This document shows positions 27,796 to 36,357 of a stretch of DNA of 64,000 nt, in pieces. The translations under genes were made by a program, and so were the position numbers. Position 1 is the first letter of the stretch, and every line of letters starts with the position of its first letter. The notes below the pieces were generated by a model. That model saw only the letters and a list, made by a program, of their open reading frames with translations. It was not told where the DNA came from and did no database searches. Source of the DNA: Streptomyces sp. V1I1 (GTDB taxonomy: Bacteria; Actinomycetota; Actinomycetes; Streptomycetales; Streptomycetaceae). The stretch is from NCBI RefSeq assembly GCF_030817355.1, contig NZ_JAUSZH010000001.1, forward strand, positions 6,513,501 to 6,577,500. The letters are read 5' to 3'.

Positions 27796-28839
27796 ATGCG
27801 CGCCACCGTCATCCACGCCCCGCACGACATCCGCGTGGAGGAGGTGCCCGATCCGGCGATCCAGCAGCCCACCGATGCGGTGCTGCGTGTCCTGCGCGCC
27901 TGCATCTGCGGCAGCGACCTGTGGGCGTACCGCGGGGAGTCGGCCCGGCAGCCGGGGCAGCGCATCGGGCACGAGTTCCTCGGCGTGGTCGAGGAGGCGG
28001 GGTCCGCTGTCACCGGCTTCCGGACCGGTGACCTGGTCGTCGCGCCGTTCGTCTGGTCCGACGGCAGCTGTGAGTACTGCGCGCAGGGCCTGCAGACGTC
28101 CTGCCCGCAGGGCGGCTTCTGGGGGTCGGTCGGCTCCGACGGCGGCCAGGGCGAGGCCGTACGCGTGCCCTTCGCCGACGGCACCCTCGTCAAGCTCCCC
28201 GCCGACGCCGCATCCGACGAACGGCTGCTGACCGCGCTCCTCGCGCTCTCCGACGTGATGGGCACCGGACACCACGCCGCCGTCGGCGCCGGGGTCACGG
28301 CCGGCTCGACCGTCGCGGTCGTCGGCGACGGAGCCGTCGGACTGTGCGGGGTGCTGGCCGCCAAGCGGCTCGGCGCCGAACGGATCATCGCGCTCGGCCG
28401 CCACGAGGTGCGTACCGACATCGCCCGTACTTTCGGCGCCACCGACGTCGTCGCCGAGCGCGGCGACGCGGCCGTGGCCGCGGTCCGCGAGCTGACCGGC
28501 GGGCAGGGCGCGCACGCCGTGATCGAGGCCGTCGGCACCGAGCAGTCGATGCGTACGGCCGTCGGGATCACCCGCGACGGCGGCGCGATCGGCTATGTCG
28601 GCGTGCCGCACGGCAGCGGAACCGGCCTCGACCTGAGCGTGATGTTCGACCGGAACATCGCCCTGCGCGGCGGCGTCGCGCCCGTACGCGCGTACATCCC
28701 CGAGCTGCTCCCCGACGTTCTGGACGGCACGATCGACCCGTCGCCCGTCTTCGACCTGTCGGTCGGCCTCGACGGCGTCCCGGCCGGCTACAAGGCGATG
28801 GACGAGCGCACCGCGCTGAAGGTCCTCATCACGCCGTAA
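27796..28839 (+). CDS. Zinc-dependent alcohol dehydrogenase, MDR superfamily
   Basis: A 347-aa MDR enzyme. Catalytic zinc ligands are in CICGSD (Cys near 37) and GHEFLG (about 58). The structural-zinc lobe has only three cysteines (GSCEYCAQGLQTSC), the first usual Cys being absent. The nucleotide motif VVGDGAVGLCGVLAAK is at about 176-191. The role is oxidation of an alcohol or reduction of an aldehyde, NAD(P)-dependent. It starts 18 bases after the YhhN stop and may belong to that transcript. A 16-bp tandem duplication covers its stop codon. Confidence 0.92.
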   Translation: MRATVIHAPHDIRVEEVPDPAIQQPTDAVLRVLRACICGSDLWAYRGESARQPGQRIGHEFLGVVEEAGSAVTGFRTGDLVVAPFVWSDGSCEYCAQGLQTSCPQGGFWGSVGSDGGQGEAVRVPFADGTLVKLPADAASDERLLTALLALSDVMGTGHHAAVGAGVTAGSTVAVVGDGAVGLCGVLAAKRLGAERIIALGRHEVRTDIARTFGATDVVAERGDAAVAAVRELTGGQGAHAVIEAVGTEQSMRTAVGITRDGGAIGYVGVPHGSGTGLDLSVMFDRNIALRGGVAPVRAYIPELLPDVLDGTIDPSPVFDLSVGLDGVPAGYKAMDERTALKVLITP

Positions 28840-28875
28840 CGCGATCAAGCCGTAACGCGATCACGCCATAACGAG
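28832..28875. repeat. 16-bp tandem duplication over the dehydrogenase stop codon
   Basis: CGCCGTAACGCGATCA (28832-28847) contains the TAA stop; AGCCGTAACGCGATCA (28848-28863) repeats it with one change, and a third partial copy CGCCATAACGAGG follows. Confidence 0.9.
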
Positions 28876-28907
28876 GCCGACGCGGCGCAGCCCTCACGCG
28901 ACCGTAC

Positions 28908-30314
28908 TCAGCGCCACTGGGGCGCGTCCGTGCCCCAAATGCCGGGCGGGCGCGCCCAGTTGGCCGGGCCGCCCGCGAAGGAGACCGGCGGCAGGGCGTG
29001 CCGCAGCCGCCCCACCGGACTGTCCGTCTCGGTGAGCCAGGGCCCGGGGTCGTACGCCGCTTCCTCGGGCTTACCTCTCTCAAGGCCGTTCACCAGCCAG
29101 GCCGCCGTCTGGGAGAGGGCGAGCCGCACCAGCCTGGCCCCGCTCTCGTCGTGCTGGTCGGTGAGGGCGCGCAGGACGCCGGCCGCCAGCAGATACCCGG
29201 TGCCGTGGTCCAGGGCCTGCGCGGGCAGCGCGCCGGGCTGTCCCTGATCGCCCTCGATCGCGGCGATGCCCGTGGCCACCTGCACCAGGCTGTCGAAGCC
29301 GCGCCGCTCGCGCCAGGGCCCGTACCGTCCCCAGGCGGAGAGCTGGGCGACGACCAGCCCGGGCCGGCGGACGGCCAGCGCCTCGGGCGTCAGCCCCGGG
29401 AAGCGGTCCAGGGCGCCGGGGCGGTAGCCCAGCACCACCACATCGGCGCTCTCCAGCAGGCCCTCGAAGGTCCGCCGGTCGCCGCCCCGGTCACCGCGGT
29501 CGCCGAGATCGAGCCGCGTCGAGCGCTTCCCCATGCCGGTGTCGTTGTGCGCCTCCTGGCTCTCCGGCAGTTGGGGAGCATCGACGCGCAGCACATCCGC
29601 GCCGAGCAGCGCGAGCGTGCGGGTGGCGACCGGCCCGGCGAGCACGCGGGTGAGGTCGAGGACCCGCAGCCCGGCGGCCGGCAGAGTCACGTCTCCGGTC
29701 AACTCGGGGAGCCGGCGCGGTGGTTGCTCGCCAAAGTCGTAGAGCGACGTGCGTGTCAGCAGCGGCGCGGCGGCAGCCGGCGCCCCCTGCTCGTGTGCCG
29801 CCCACTCCTCGGGCGTACGGGCGGCGACCGCAAGACCGCCCGCCGCGTACACCGTCTCCTCGACCTCCGCGGCTCCGCGCCGGCCGATCACGTCCGCGAC
29901 GGCTTCCACGCCGGCGTCGGCCGGCAGCCCGAGGGCGGCCGGCAACCTGGCGCGGTGGTGCGGGTAGTTGGCGTGCGTACGGACCCACCCGTCGGCCGCC
30001 TGCCAGAAGCGGGACAGGGGAGCGAAGGTCGTCGGCGCCTCGCCGTCGACCCGTACCAGCCGGTCGCTGAGGAACGCCGCGGTCACCGCTCCGTCGTCGA
30101 CGCGGACGGACGGGACGGGGCCGCCGGTGCGGCGGGCGGCGAGTTCGGCCGCGGCCAGTGCGCAGACCGCCACGGTGGAGCGTGCCAGCTCCATGACGGG
30201 CAGTTCGGCGGGCAGTCCGCCCGTGCCTTCGTACCGGACGCGGTCGAGGAGAGCGGGATCGCCGCCGAGCGCCGCCCAGGCCTGGGCCGTACCACTGAGT
30301 GCTGCCTGAACCAT
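28908..30314 (-). CDS. CoA-transferase family III (CaiB/BaiF-like)
   Basis: A 468-aa protein of the formyl-CoA/carnitine CoA-transferase class. Typical segments are LRVLDLTRVLAGPVATRTLALLGADVLRVDAP (about 240-270), then GMGKRSTRLDLGD, ADVVVLGYRPGALDRF (with the active-site-type acid), GFDSLVQVATGIA and LDHGTGYLLAAGVLRAL. The first 200 residues look like a second, degenerate copy of the domain. The ATG at 30314 is preferred; a -10-like CATAGT ends seven bases upstream, suggesting a leaderless message. A perfect palindrome overlaps that promoter. Convergent with the dehydrogenase gene. Confidence 0.88.
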   Translation of the reverse strand: MVQAALSGTAQAWAALGGDPALLDRVRYEGTGGLPAELPVMELARSTVAVCALAAAELAARRTGGPVPSVRVDDGAVTAAFLSDRLVRVDGEAPTTFAPLSRFWQAADGWVRTHANYPHHRARLPAALGLPADAGVEAVADVIGRRGAAEVEETVYAAGGLAVAARTPEEWAAHEQGAPAAAAPLLTRTSLYDFGEQPPRRLPELTGDVTLPAAGLRVLDLTRVLAGPVATRTLALLGADVLRVDAPQLPESQEAHNDTGMGKRSTRLDLGDRGDRGGDRRTFEGLLESADVVVLGYRPGALDRFPGLTPEALAVRRPGLVVAQLSAWGRYGPWRERRGFDSLVQVATGIAAIEGDQGQPGALPAQALDHGTGYLLAAGVLRALTDQHDESGARLVRLALSQTAAWLVNGLERGKPEEAAYDPGPWLTETDSPVGRLRHALPPVSFAGGPANWARPPGIWGTDAPQWR

Positions 30315-30323
30315 GCAGCCACT

Positions 30324-30340
30324 ATGGCACTCGGTGCCAT
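30324..30340 (-). promoter_or_regulatory. Perfect palindrome over the CoA-transferase promoter
   Basis: ATGGCAC-TCG-GTGCCAT is a 7-bp perfect inverted repeat ten bases before the CoA-transferase start, overlapping its presumed -10 region. It is the kind of site bound by TetR or LacI repressors. Confidence 0.6.
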
Positions 30341-30347
30341 GCAGAGG

Positions 30348-30379
30348 GGGGCCGGACGCGGAACCCCGCGCCCGGCCCC
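30348..30379 (-). terminator. Terminator after the subtilase gene
   Basis: GGGGCCGGACGCGG (30348-30361) and CCGCGCCCGGCCCC (30366-30379) pair over 14 bp with one mismatch and a 4-nt loop, 13 bases after the protease stop. Confidence 0.82.
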
Positions 30380-30392
30380 GGGTCAAGCACTT

Positions 30393-31925
30393 CTACCGGC
30401 GAACCGCGTCCAGCGCGTCCGCGACGCCCGTCCCGTAGAAGGCGTTGTCGCGCTTGCCGCCCTCGCACACCGCGTCGACCGTGCCGTCGCCGTTGATGTC
30501 GTACGGGTTGGTGCACTCGGTGTCGTCGGCCTGCGCGTACAGCAGCGCCTTCACGCCCGACGCCGAAGCGTGCGGGTGCGTCGACTTGATCAGCGCGACG
30601 ACGCCCGCGACATGCGGCGAGGCCATGGACGTACCGGCCTTGTAGCCGTACCCGCCGCCAGGCAGCGTGGACAGGATCCGGCCGTCGACGGCCGGCGCGT
30701 CCGGCTTCTGGAAGAGGGTCGAGTCGCCGCCCGGGGCGGAGATGTCGACCACGCCGAGGCCGTAGTTGGAGTACGACGACTTCAGGTTCTTCGCGCCCAG
30801 AGCGGAGACGGTGACGACACCGGGGATCTGGGTCGGAATGTCCAGGCACTCACGCGGGTTGATGACCCGCTCGACCGGAGTGGTGTCGTTCGGGCTCGTC
30901 GTGTCGGTGAGCTCGTCGGCGGCGAGGTCCATCCGGGAGTTGCCGGCCGCGGCGACGTTCACCGCGCCCTTGCGCTCCGCGTACCGGATGGCCCGGGCAT
31001 GTGCCTCGACCAGAGCCGCCTGGTCGGCGTCGTTCTTGCAGTTGAACAGCCACGGGTCGGTGTAGTAGCTGTTGTTGGTCACATCGACGCCGTGCTCGGC
31101 CGCCCAGACGAAGCCGCAGACGACCGCCTCGGTGTAGAAGAAGCCGTCCGGCTGCGACACCTTGATGCCGGAGACCTTCACGCCCGGCGCGACGCCGGTG
31201 ACGCCGATGCCGTTCTTCGCCGCGGCTATTGTGCCCGCGACATGCGTGCCGTGGTCGCTCTCGCCCGGGCCCGGACGCCAGGCGCCGTCCGCGGTGTTGG
31301 GCGCGCCGCCCACGCAGCTGACCGACGCTGCGCGGTCGAAGTTCGGCGCGAGGTCCGGGTGCGTGTCGTCGACACCCGTGTCGATGACCGCGACCGTGAC
31401 CTTCTTGCTGCCCAGCGACTTCTCGTGGGCCTTGTCCGCCTTGATGGCGGGCAGGTCCCACTGCAGGGGCTCGAGCGGGTCCTGGTCCGCGTCCGCCTGG
31501 GCGGCCGCGGTCTTGGCCTCGGCGGCAGTGAGCGGACGCTCCGAATCGATCGCCGTGTCGGCCGCGGCGGTCAGCGGGGCCGTGCGAGTTACACCGGCCG
31601 ACTGGACGCCCTTGACCGTACGGATCGTCTTGGCGAAGTCCGGGTTCTGCGAGTGGACGACGATGACGCCTATCTGGTCGTAGGCGATCACCACCGAGCC
31701 GCCGGCCTTGGCTATTGCCTTCTTGACCGATTTGGCGGTGCCGTGCCCGCCCTTGACGTTCACGACGTACGACAGCTTCGGGCCGTCGGTAACCACCGCG
31801 GCGGGTACTTCGTCCGCCGGAGCTGCCGAGGCGGCTCCCGCGGGGAGGAAGCCGAGCGAGGCCGTGAGCGCCAGACCGGCGGGCAGGGCAAGCACGCGCC
31901 GCCGTCTGGATCCCAGATGAGCCAT
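30393..31925 (-). CDS. Secreted S8 family serine protease (subtilase)
   Basis: A 510-aa exported protease. A signal peptide covers residues 1-35 (RRRR, hydrophobic core, cleavage near ASAAPA). An inhibitor-I9-like propeptide follows to about 120. The catalytic triad is Asp182 (VIDTGVDDTHPDL), His225 (DHGTHVAGT) and Ser433 (GTSMASPH), with oxyanion Asn329 in AAAGNS. A late CTNPYDINGDGTVDAVC segment is a possible calcium or disulphide loop. The role is extracellular proteolysis, common in mycelial growth and development. Divergent from the acetate symporter genes. Confidence 0.95.
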   Translation of the reverse strand: MAHLGSRRRRVLALPAGLALTASLGFLPAGAASAAPADEVPAAVVTDGPKLSYVVNVKGGHGTAKSVKKAIAKAGGSVVIAYDQIGVIVVHSQNPDFAKTIRTVKGVQSAGVTRTAPLTAAADTAIDSERPLTAAEAKTAAAQADADQDPLEPLQWDLPAIKADKAHEKSLGSKKVTVAVIDTGVDDTHPDLAPNFDRAASVSCVGGAPNTADGAWRPGPGESDHGTHVAGTIAAAKNGIGVTGVAPGVKVSGIKVSQPDGFFYTEAVVCGFVWAAEHGVDVTNNSYYTDPWLFNCKNDADQAALVEAHARAIRYAERKGAVNVAAAGNSRMDLAADELTDTTSPNDTTPVERVINPRECLDIPTQIPGVVTVSALGAKNLKSSYSNYGLGVVDISAPGGDSTLFQKPDAPAVDGRILSTLPGGGYGYKAGTSMASPHVAGVVALIKSTHPHASASGVKALLYAQADDTECTNPYDINGDGTVDAVCEGGKRDNAFYGTGVADALDAVRR

Positions 31926-32212
31926 GGGTTCTCCACATCATCCGTGACAAACCGGCCAGACGCACAATGCGAATGGTCGGGTACATGACCAGCGAAGCTA
32001 TCGCCGATCATGGGCTGCCATCAATGAGTTGGGGAAGAAATCGGCGGAAAGGCCGGAGAAAGTCCGGCGAGTGTCCAGAAGAAAAAGGCCGATGTTGAAC
32101 CGGTTCGGTGCGCTCTCCGTGCCGTTGTCAGGGGGTGGAGCAACATCAAACCGCCCCCGACTGTGAGGTCCCCTTGTCCATCCCCACCGCACCCGCGTCG
32201 CGAGGAGATTCC
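31926..32212. other. Divergent control region, subtilase / acetate symporter
   Basis: This stretch of 287 bp carries no gene. It must hold the promoters of both flanking units. Small inverted repeats are present (for example CCGGAGAAAGTCCGG near 32052), but no convincing -35/-10 pair was found. Confidence 0.5.
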
Positions 32213-32578
32213 GTGGCTACCGATGCACTGCCGCCCCCCGGCGGTACGGACACCAGCCCCGCTCAGCCCACGACAGAGTCGTTCGTCGAGGTGCAGGAGA
32301 GTGCGGAATTCGGCGAACTGCGCCGCACCTACCGCTCCTTCGCCTTCCCCCTGACCGTCGCATTCATCGCCTGGTACCTGCTCTACGTGCTGCTGTCCAA
32401 CTACGCCGGCGGCTTTATGGGCACCAAGCTCTTCGGCAACATCAATGTCGCCCTCGTCTTCGGTCTCGCCCAGTTCGCCACCACCTTCCTCATCGCCTGG
32501 CTCTATTCGCGTCATGCCGCCGCGAAGCTCGACCCGAAGGCCGAAGCGATCAAGTCCCGCATGGAGGCCGACGCATGA
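32213..32578 (+). CDS. DUF485 family membrane protein, partner of the acetate symporter
   Basis: A 121-aa protein. A polar tail of about 40 residues precedes ELRRTYRSFAFPLTVAFIAWYLLYVLLSNYAGGFM and NINVALVFGLAQFATTFLIAWLYSRHAAAKLDP, the two-helix DUF485 core (YjcH-like). This partner regularly precedes ActP-type symporters. GAGGAG six bases before the GTG at 32213 fixes the start. Its TGA overlaps the ATG of the symporter gene (ATGA), so the two are translated together. Confidence 0.9.
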   Translation: MATDALPPPGGTDTSPAQPTTESFVEVQESAEFGELRRTYRSFAFPLTVAFIAWYLLYVLLSNYAGGFMGTKLFGNINVALVFGLAQFATTFLIAWLYSRHAAAKLDPKAEAIKSRMEADA

Positions 32579-34215
32579 GCTCCGCGTACGCCGCGTATCC
32601 CACCGTCCAGCTGGCCGCCGAGGGTGCGAGCGAACACCGGCCGCTGATCATCACGCTCTTCGCGTGCTTCGTCGTCGCGACCCTGATCATCACCGTGTGG
32701 GCAGGGCGCCAGACGAAGAACGCCGCCGACTTCTATGCGGGCGGCCGCCAGTTCACCGGCTTCCAGAACGGCCTCGCGGTCTCCGGCGACTACATGTCCG
32801 CCGCGTCCTTCCTGGGCATCGCGGGCGCCATCGCCCTGTTCGGTTACGACGGCTTCCTCTACTCCATCGGCTTCCTGGTCGCCTGGCTGGTCGCGCTGCT
32901 GCTCGTGGCCGAACCGCTGCGTAATTCCGGCCGCTACACGATGGGCGACGTCCTCGCCTACCGCATGCGCCAGCGCCCGGTCCGAACTGCCGCCGGAACC
33001 TCCACCATCGTCGTGTCGATCTTCTATCTGCTGGCGCAGATGGCGGGCGCGGGCGTGCTGGTCTCGCTGCTGCTCGGCATCACCAGCGACGCCGGCAAGA
33101 TCGCGATCGTCGCCCTGGTCGGCGTACTGATGATCGTGTACGTCACCATCGGCGGCATGAAGGGCACCACCTGGGTGCAGATGGTCAAGGCCGTCCTGCT
33201 CATCGCGGGCACCTTGCTCATCACCTTCCTGATCCTGCTGAAGTTCAACTTCAACCTGTCCGACCTGCTCGGCACGGCGGCCTCGAACAGTGGCAAGGGG
33301 TCGGCCTTCCTGGAGCCGGGCCTCAAGTACGGCGCCACCAGCATCTCGAAGCTGGACTTCATCTCGCTCGGTATCGCCCTGGTGCTCGGCACCGCGGGTC
33401 TGCCGCACATCCTGATCCGCTTCTACACCGTGCCCACCGCCAAGGCCGCCCGTAAGTCCGTCAACTGGGCGATCGGCATCATCGGCGCGTTCTATCTGAT
33501 GACGATCGTGCTCGGCTTCGGCGCCGCGGCGCTGCTCAAGCCCGCCGACATCATCGCCTCCAACAAGGCGGGCAACACGGCGGCGCCGCTGGCGGCTCTG
33601 GAGATCGGCGGCGGCTCGGGATCCACCGGTGGCGCCATACTGCTCGCGGTGATCTCCGCGGTCGCCTTCGCCACCATCCTCGCGGTGGTCGCGGGCCTGA
33701 CCCTGGCGTCCTCGTCCTCCTTCGCGCACGACATCTACGCGAACGTCATCCGCAAGGGCAACGCCACCGAGAAGGAAGAGGTCCGCGCGGCCCGCTGGGC
33801 GACGGTCGCCATCGGCGTCGTCTCCATCGGGCTCGGCGCAATGGCCCGCGATCTGAACGTCGCCGGCCTCGTCGCTCTCGCCTTCGCGGTCGCCGCGTCC
33901 GCGAACCTGCCGACGATCCTCTACAGCCTGTTCTGGAAGAGGTTCACCACGCAGGGCGCGCTGTGGTCCATCTACGGCGGTCTGACCTCGGCCGTGGTGC
34001 TGGTGCTGTTCTCGCCGGTCGTCTCCGGCAAGCCCACCTCCATGTTCAAGGAGGCGGACTTCTACTGGTTCCCGCTGGAGAACCCGGGCATCGTCTCGAT
34101 CCCGCTGGGCTTCCTGCTCGGCTGGCTCGGCTCTCTCCTGTCCAAGGAGGAGCCCGACAAGGGCAAGTACGCGGAGCTCGAGGTCAAGTCCCTGACCGGC
34201 ACCGGAGCCCACTGA
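32575..34215 (+). CDS. actP: Cation/acetate symporter ActP, SSS family
   Basis: A 546-aa sodium:solute symporter with about 13 helices. ActP-type segments are DFYAGGRQFTGFQNGLAVSGDYMSAASFLGIAG, FYLLAQMAGAGVLV, LGTAGLPHILIRFYTVP, and FATILAVVAGLTLASSSSFAHDIY. The role is uptake of acetate and other short monocarboxylates. Coupled to the DUF485 gene by ATGA and followed by a strong terminator. Confidence 0.95.
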   Translation: MSSAYAAYPTVQLAAEGASEHRPLIITLFACFVVATLIITVWAGRQTKNAADFYAGGRQFTGFQNGLAVSGDYMSAASFLGIAGAIALFGYDGFLYSIGFLVAWLVALLLVAEPLRNSGRYTMGDVLAYRMRQRPVRTAAGTSTIVVSIFYLLAQMAGAGVLVSLLLGITSDAGKIAIVALVGVLMIVYVTIGGMKGTTWVQMVKAVLLIAGTLLITFLILLKFNFNLSDLLGTAASNSGKGSAFLEPGLKYGATSISKLDFISLGIALVLGTAGLPHILIRFYTVPTAKAARKSVNWAIGIIGAFYLMTIVLGFGAAALLKPADIIASNKAGNTAAPLAALEIGGGSGSTGGAILLAVISAVAFATILAVVAGLTLASSSSFAHDIYANVIRKGNATEKEEVRAARWATVAIGVVSIGLGAMARDLNVAGLVALAFAVAASANLPTILYSLFWKRFTTQGALWSIYGGLTSAVVLVLFSPVVSGKPTSMFKEADFYWFPLENPGIVSIPLGFLLGWLGSLLSKEEPDKGKYAELEVKSLTGTGAH

Positions 34216-34242
34216 GCAGGACCGTTGTACGAGTCAGGGGTC

Positions 34243-34276
34243 GCGGCCGCGTCGTAGAGTCCTACGACGCGGCCGC
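34243..34276 (+). terminator. Perfect terminator after actP
   Basis: GCGGCCGCGTCGTAG (34243-34257) and CTACGACGCGGCCGC (34262-34276) form a perfect 15-bp stem with loop AGTC, 28 bases after the stop. Confidence 0.9.
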
Positions 34277-34308
34277 GCCGTACCTCGTGACAATCGGGCC
34301 CCCCCGTT

Positions 34309-34329
34309 GTCAGAGCTCTGACGTAGGCT
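34309..34329 (+). promoter_or_regulatory. 14-bp palindrome next to the presumed moaA -10
   Basis: GTCAGAGCTCTGAC (34309-34322) is fully palindromic and is followed by TAGGCT (34324-34329), a TANNNT-type -10. A protein bound here would block RNA polymerase. Confidence 0.55.
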
Positions 34330-34367
34330 CGAAGTCATCAGATCCGCGAATGGGGGAGGGGCCCACA

Positions 34368-35357
34368 GTGCTCATCGACACCTATGGCCGAGTGGCCACT
34401 GACCTGCGTGTTTCGCTCACGGACCGGTGCAATCTGCGGTGTACGTACTGTATGCCGGAAGAAGGTCTTCAGTGGCTCGCCAAGCCGGATCTGCTCAGTG
34501 ACGACGAGATCGTCCGGCTGATTCGCATCGCCGTCACAGACCTCGGCGTCACCGAGGTCCGCTTCACCGGCGGGGAGCCGCTGCTGCGGCCCGGGCTGGT
34601 CGGGATCGTCGAGCGCTGCGCCGCTCTGCGGCCCCGCCCCAGGATGTCGCTGACCACCAACGGCATCGGGCTCAAGCGCACGGCCACCGCCCTCAAGGCC
34701 GCCGGCCTGGACCGGGTCAATGTCTCGCTGGACACCCTGCGGCCCGACGTCTTCAAGACCCTGACCCGCCGCGACCGCCACCACGACGTGCTGGACGGCC
34801 TGGAGGCCGCCCGCGCCGCGGGCCTCACCCCGGTCAAGGTCAATACGGTCCTGATGCCGGGTCTCAATGACGACGAGGCCCCCGAGCTGCTCGCCTGGGC
34901 CGTGGAGAACGACTACGAGCTGCGTTTCATCGAGCAGATGCCGCTCGACGCGCAGCACGGCTGGAAGCGCGACGGCATGATCACCGCGGGTGACATCCTC
35001 GAGTCGCTGCGTACGCGCTTCACGCTCACCGCCGAGGGCGAGGAGGAGCGCGGCTCCGCGCCCGCCGAGCGCTGGGTCGTGGACGGCGGACCGCACCGGG
35101 TCGGGGTCATCGCCTCCGTCACCCGCCCCTTCTGCCAGGCCTGCGACCGCACCAGGCTCACCGCCGACGGCCAGGTGCGCAACTGCCTGTTCGCCCGCGA
35201 GGAGACGGATCTGCGCGCGGCGCTGCGCTCGGAGGCTCCCGACGAGGAGATCGCCCGTATATGGAAGCTGGCGATGTGGGGCAAGAAGGCGGGCTCGGGC
35301 CTCGACGACCCGGCGTTCTTGCAGCCCGACCGTCCGATGTCAGCGATCGGCGGCTGA
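34368..35357 (+). CDS. moaA: GTP 3',8-cyclase MoaA
   Basis: A 329-aa radical SAM enzyme starting molybdenum cofactor synthesis by converting GTP to 3',8-cH2GTP. The radical SAM cluster ligands are Cys21, Cys25 and Cys28 (DRCNLRCTYCMPEE); RFTGGEPLLR binds SAM. The second [4Fe-4S] cluster ligands lie in PFCQACDRTRLTADGQVRNCLF. The C-terminal GG (SAIGG) is intact. Start GTG at 34368 has GGGGGAGG upstream and gives the normal length; an ATG at 34350 is possible. The last 18 bases overlap the convergent 73-aa gene. Confidence 0.96.
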   Translation: MLIDTYGRVATDLRVSLTDRCNLRCTYCMPEEGLQWLAKPDLLSDDEIVRLIRIAVTDLGVTEVRFTGGEPLLRPGLVGIVERCAALRPRPRMSLTTNGIGLKRTATALKAAGLDRVNVSLDTLRPDVFKTLTRRDRHHDVLDGLEAARAAGLTPVKVNTVLMPGLNDDEAPELLAWAVENDYELRFIEQMPLDAQHGWKRDGMITAGDILESLRTRFTLTAEGEEERGSAPAERWVVDGGPHRVGVIASVTRPFCQACDRTRLTADGQVRNCLFAREETDLRAALRSEAPDEEIARIWKLAMWGKKAGSGLDDPAFLQPDRPMSAIGG

Positions 35358-35561
35358 GGACTCCCACTCCGGGAGCGTCACGACATCCTTCAAGAAGCCA
35401 CGCACACCCAGGAATTGGGAGAGATGCTCACGGTGCTCCTCACAGGCGAGCCAGGTCTTGCGGCGCTCCGGGGTGTGCAGTTTCGGGTTGTTCCACACGA
35501 GCACCCAGACCGCCTCGGCGCGGCAGCCCTTGGCGGAGCAGATGGGTGTTTCGTCACTCAT
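35340..35561 (-). CDS. Small conserved protein convergent with moaA (73 aa)
   Basis: The protein has Cys8 and Cys13 (CSAKGC) and a second metal-like pair (WLACEEHREHLSQFLGVRGFLKDVV), suggesting a small zinc-binding fold; tryptophan-rich in the middle (AVWVLVWNNPKLH). The 3' end overlaps moaA by 18 bases tail to tail. From memory, a similar small gene is frequent next to moaA in streptomycetes. Function unknown. Confidence 0.8.
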   Translation of the reverse strand: MSDETPICSAKGCRAEAVWVLVWNNPKLHTPERRKTWLACEEHREHLSQFLGVRGFLKDVVTLPEWESSAADR

Positions 35562-35582
35562 TGATATTCATCCCAAACAAGG

Positions 35583-35620
35583 CGACGCCGAGCAGCCACG
35601 GGGGGAGCTGCCCGGCGTCG
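35583..35620 (-). terminator. Probable terminator after the DUF3099 gene
   Basis: CGACGCCG (35583-35590) and CGGCGTCG (35613-35620), with inner CAGC/GCTG pairing, form a hairpin between the DUF3099 stop and the next minus-strand gene. Confidence 0.65.
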
Positions 35621-35741
35621 GTCCGTCGCTCCGACGGGGGATGCGGAGCGCGCTTCGAAGTATGTCACGGGGAACGGGGTGGAGTGCACTGGAACTTCAC
35701 GATTGATCTGAGCTCTTATTGAGCTTTGCGGCCCCGTGGAA

Positions 35742-36143
35742 TCAGCTCTGTTCCGGTCTCTGACGGTCCCGTTCGAAGCCGTCGGCTTCCGCCTCGGCTT
35801 CCGCGGTGGGTTCCGCGGTGGGTTCCGCGCCGGGGGGTGCGGGGACGGGCGCGATCATCGGCCGCGACGGGGTGGGGACGAACGTCGAGGGCAGCGAAGG
35901 GGGGTTCTCGCGGCCCGCGTTGGCGATCACCACGGCGATGTACGGGAGCACCCCACCGAGCACCAGCGCCACGATCGCCACGTGGCGTTCCACATTCCAC
36001 AGGACCGCGGCGAGGATCACCGCCACGGTCCGCACCGACATCGAGATCACATAGCGACGCTGTCGGCCGCGCACATCGTCGGCGAGCCCCTGCCGGGCTC
36101 CCGTGATCCGGAAGACCTCCGTATCGCCGTGCTTCCGCATCAC
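35742..36143 (-). CDS. DUF3099 family membrane protein
   Basis: A 133-aa protein. The DUF3099 core FRITGARQGLADDVRGRQRRYVISMSVRTVAVILAAVLWNV precedes a second helix (IVALVLGGVLPYIAVVIANAG), giving two membrane helices (about 37-52 and 58-76). A Pro/Ala/Glu-rich tail contains repeated EPTAEPTAEAEAEA, encoded by a GC-rich direct repeat. Starts at GTG 36143 or ATG 36140. Function unknown; the family is conserved in actinobacteria. Confidence 0.88.
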   Translation of the reverse strand: MMRKHGDTEVFRITGARQGLADDVRGRQRRYVISMSVRTVAVILAAVLWNVERHVAIVALVLGGVLPYIAVVIANAGRENPPSLPSTFVPTPSRPMIAPVPAPPGAEPTAEPTAEAEAEADGFERDRQRPEQS

Positions 36144-36357
36144 GTTCCACCACCTGGATTCCGCGCCGGACGCTCCCCGGTCCTGACGTGTTCCACCGTA
36201 CGCCGCGGCTGCGACACCTACGAGAGTGGGTCATGGCCCGGCTGCCTGTCCCCAGCTGCGCCGTAGCGCGTATGGCGTCGCCCGACATGCGCTGTATGGC
36301 CGATCGGCTGACACTGGCGGCATCACTGCTCACGTAGAGCCGTACGAGGAGGCAGCC

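Noticed and set aside
28998..31988. 996-codon plus-strand open frame
   Set aside because: Antisense over the CoA-transferase and subtilase genes, which both show clear motifs; no domain is recognisable in the long frame.
32512..34212. 566-codon minus-strand open frame
   Set aside because: Antisense to actP; low-complexity Gly/Asp/Gln composition, no motif.
34216..34367. Moco riboswitch before moaA
   Set aside because: The leader is short and dominated by the actP terminator and a 14-bp palindrome; no Moco aptamer pattern was recognised.
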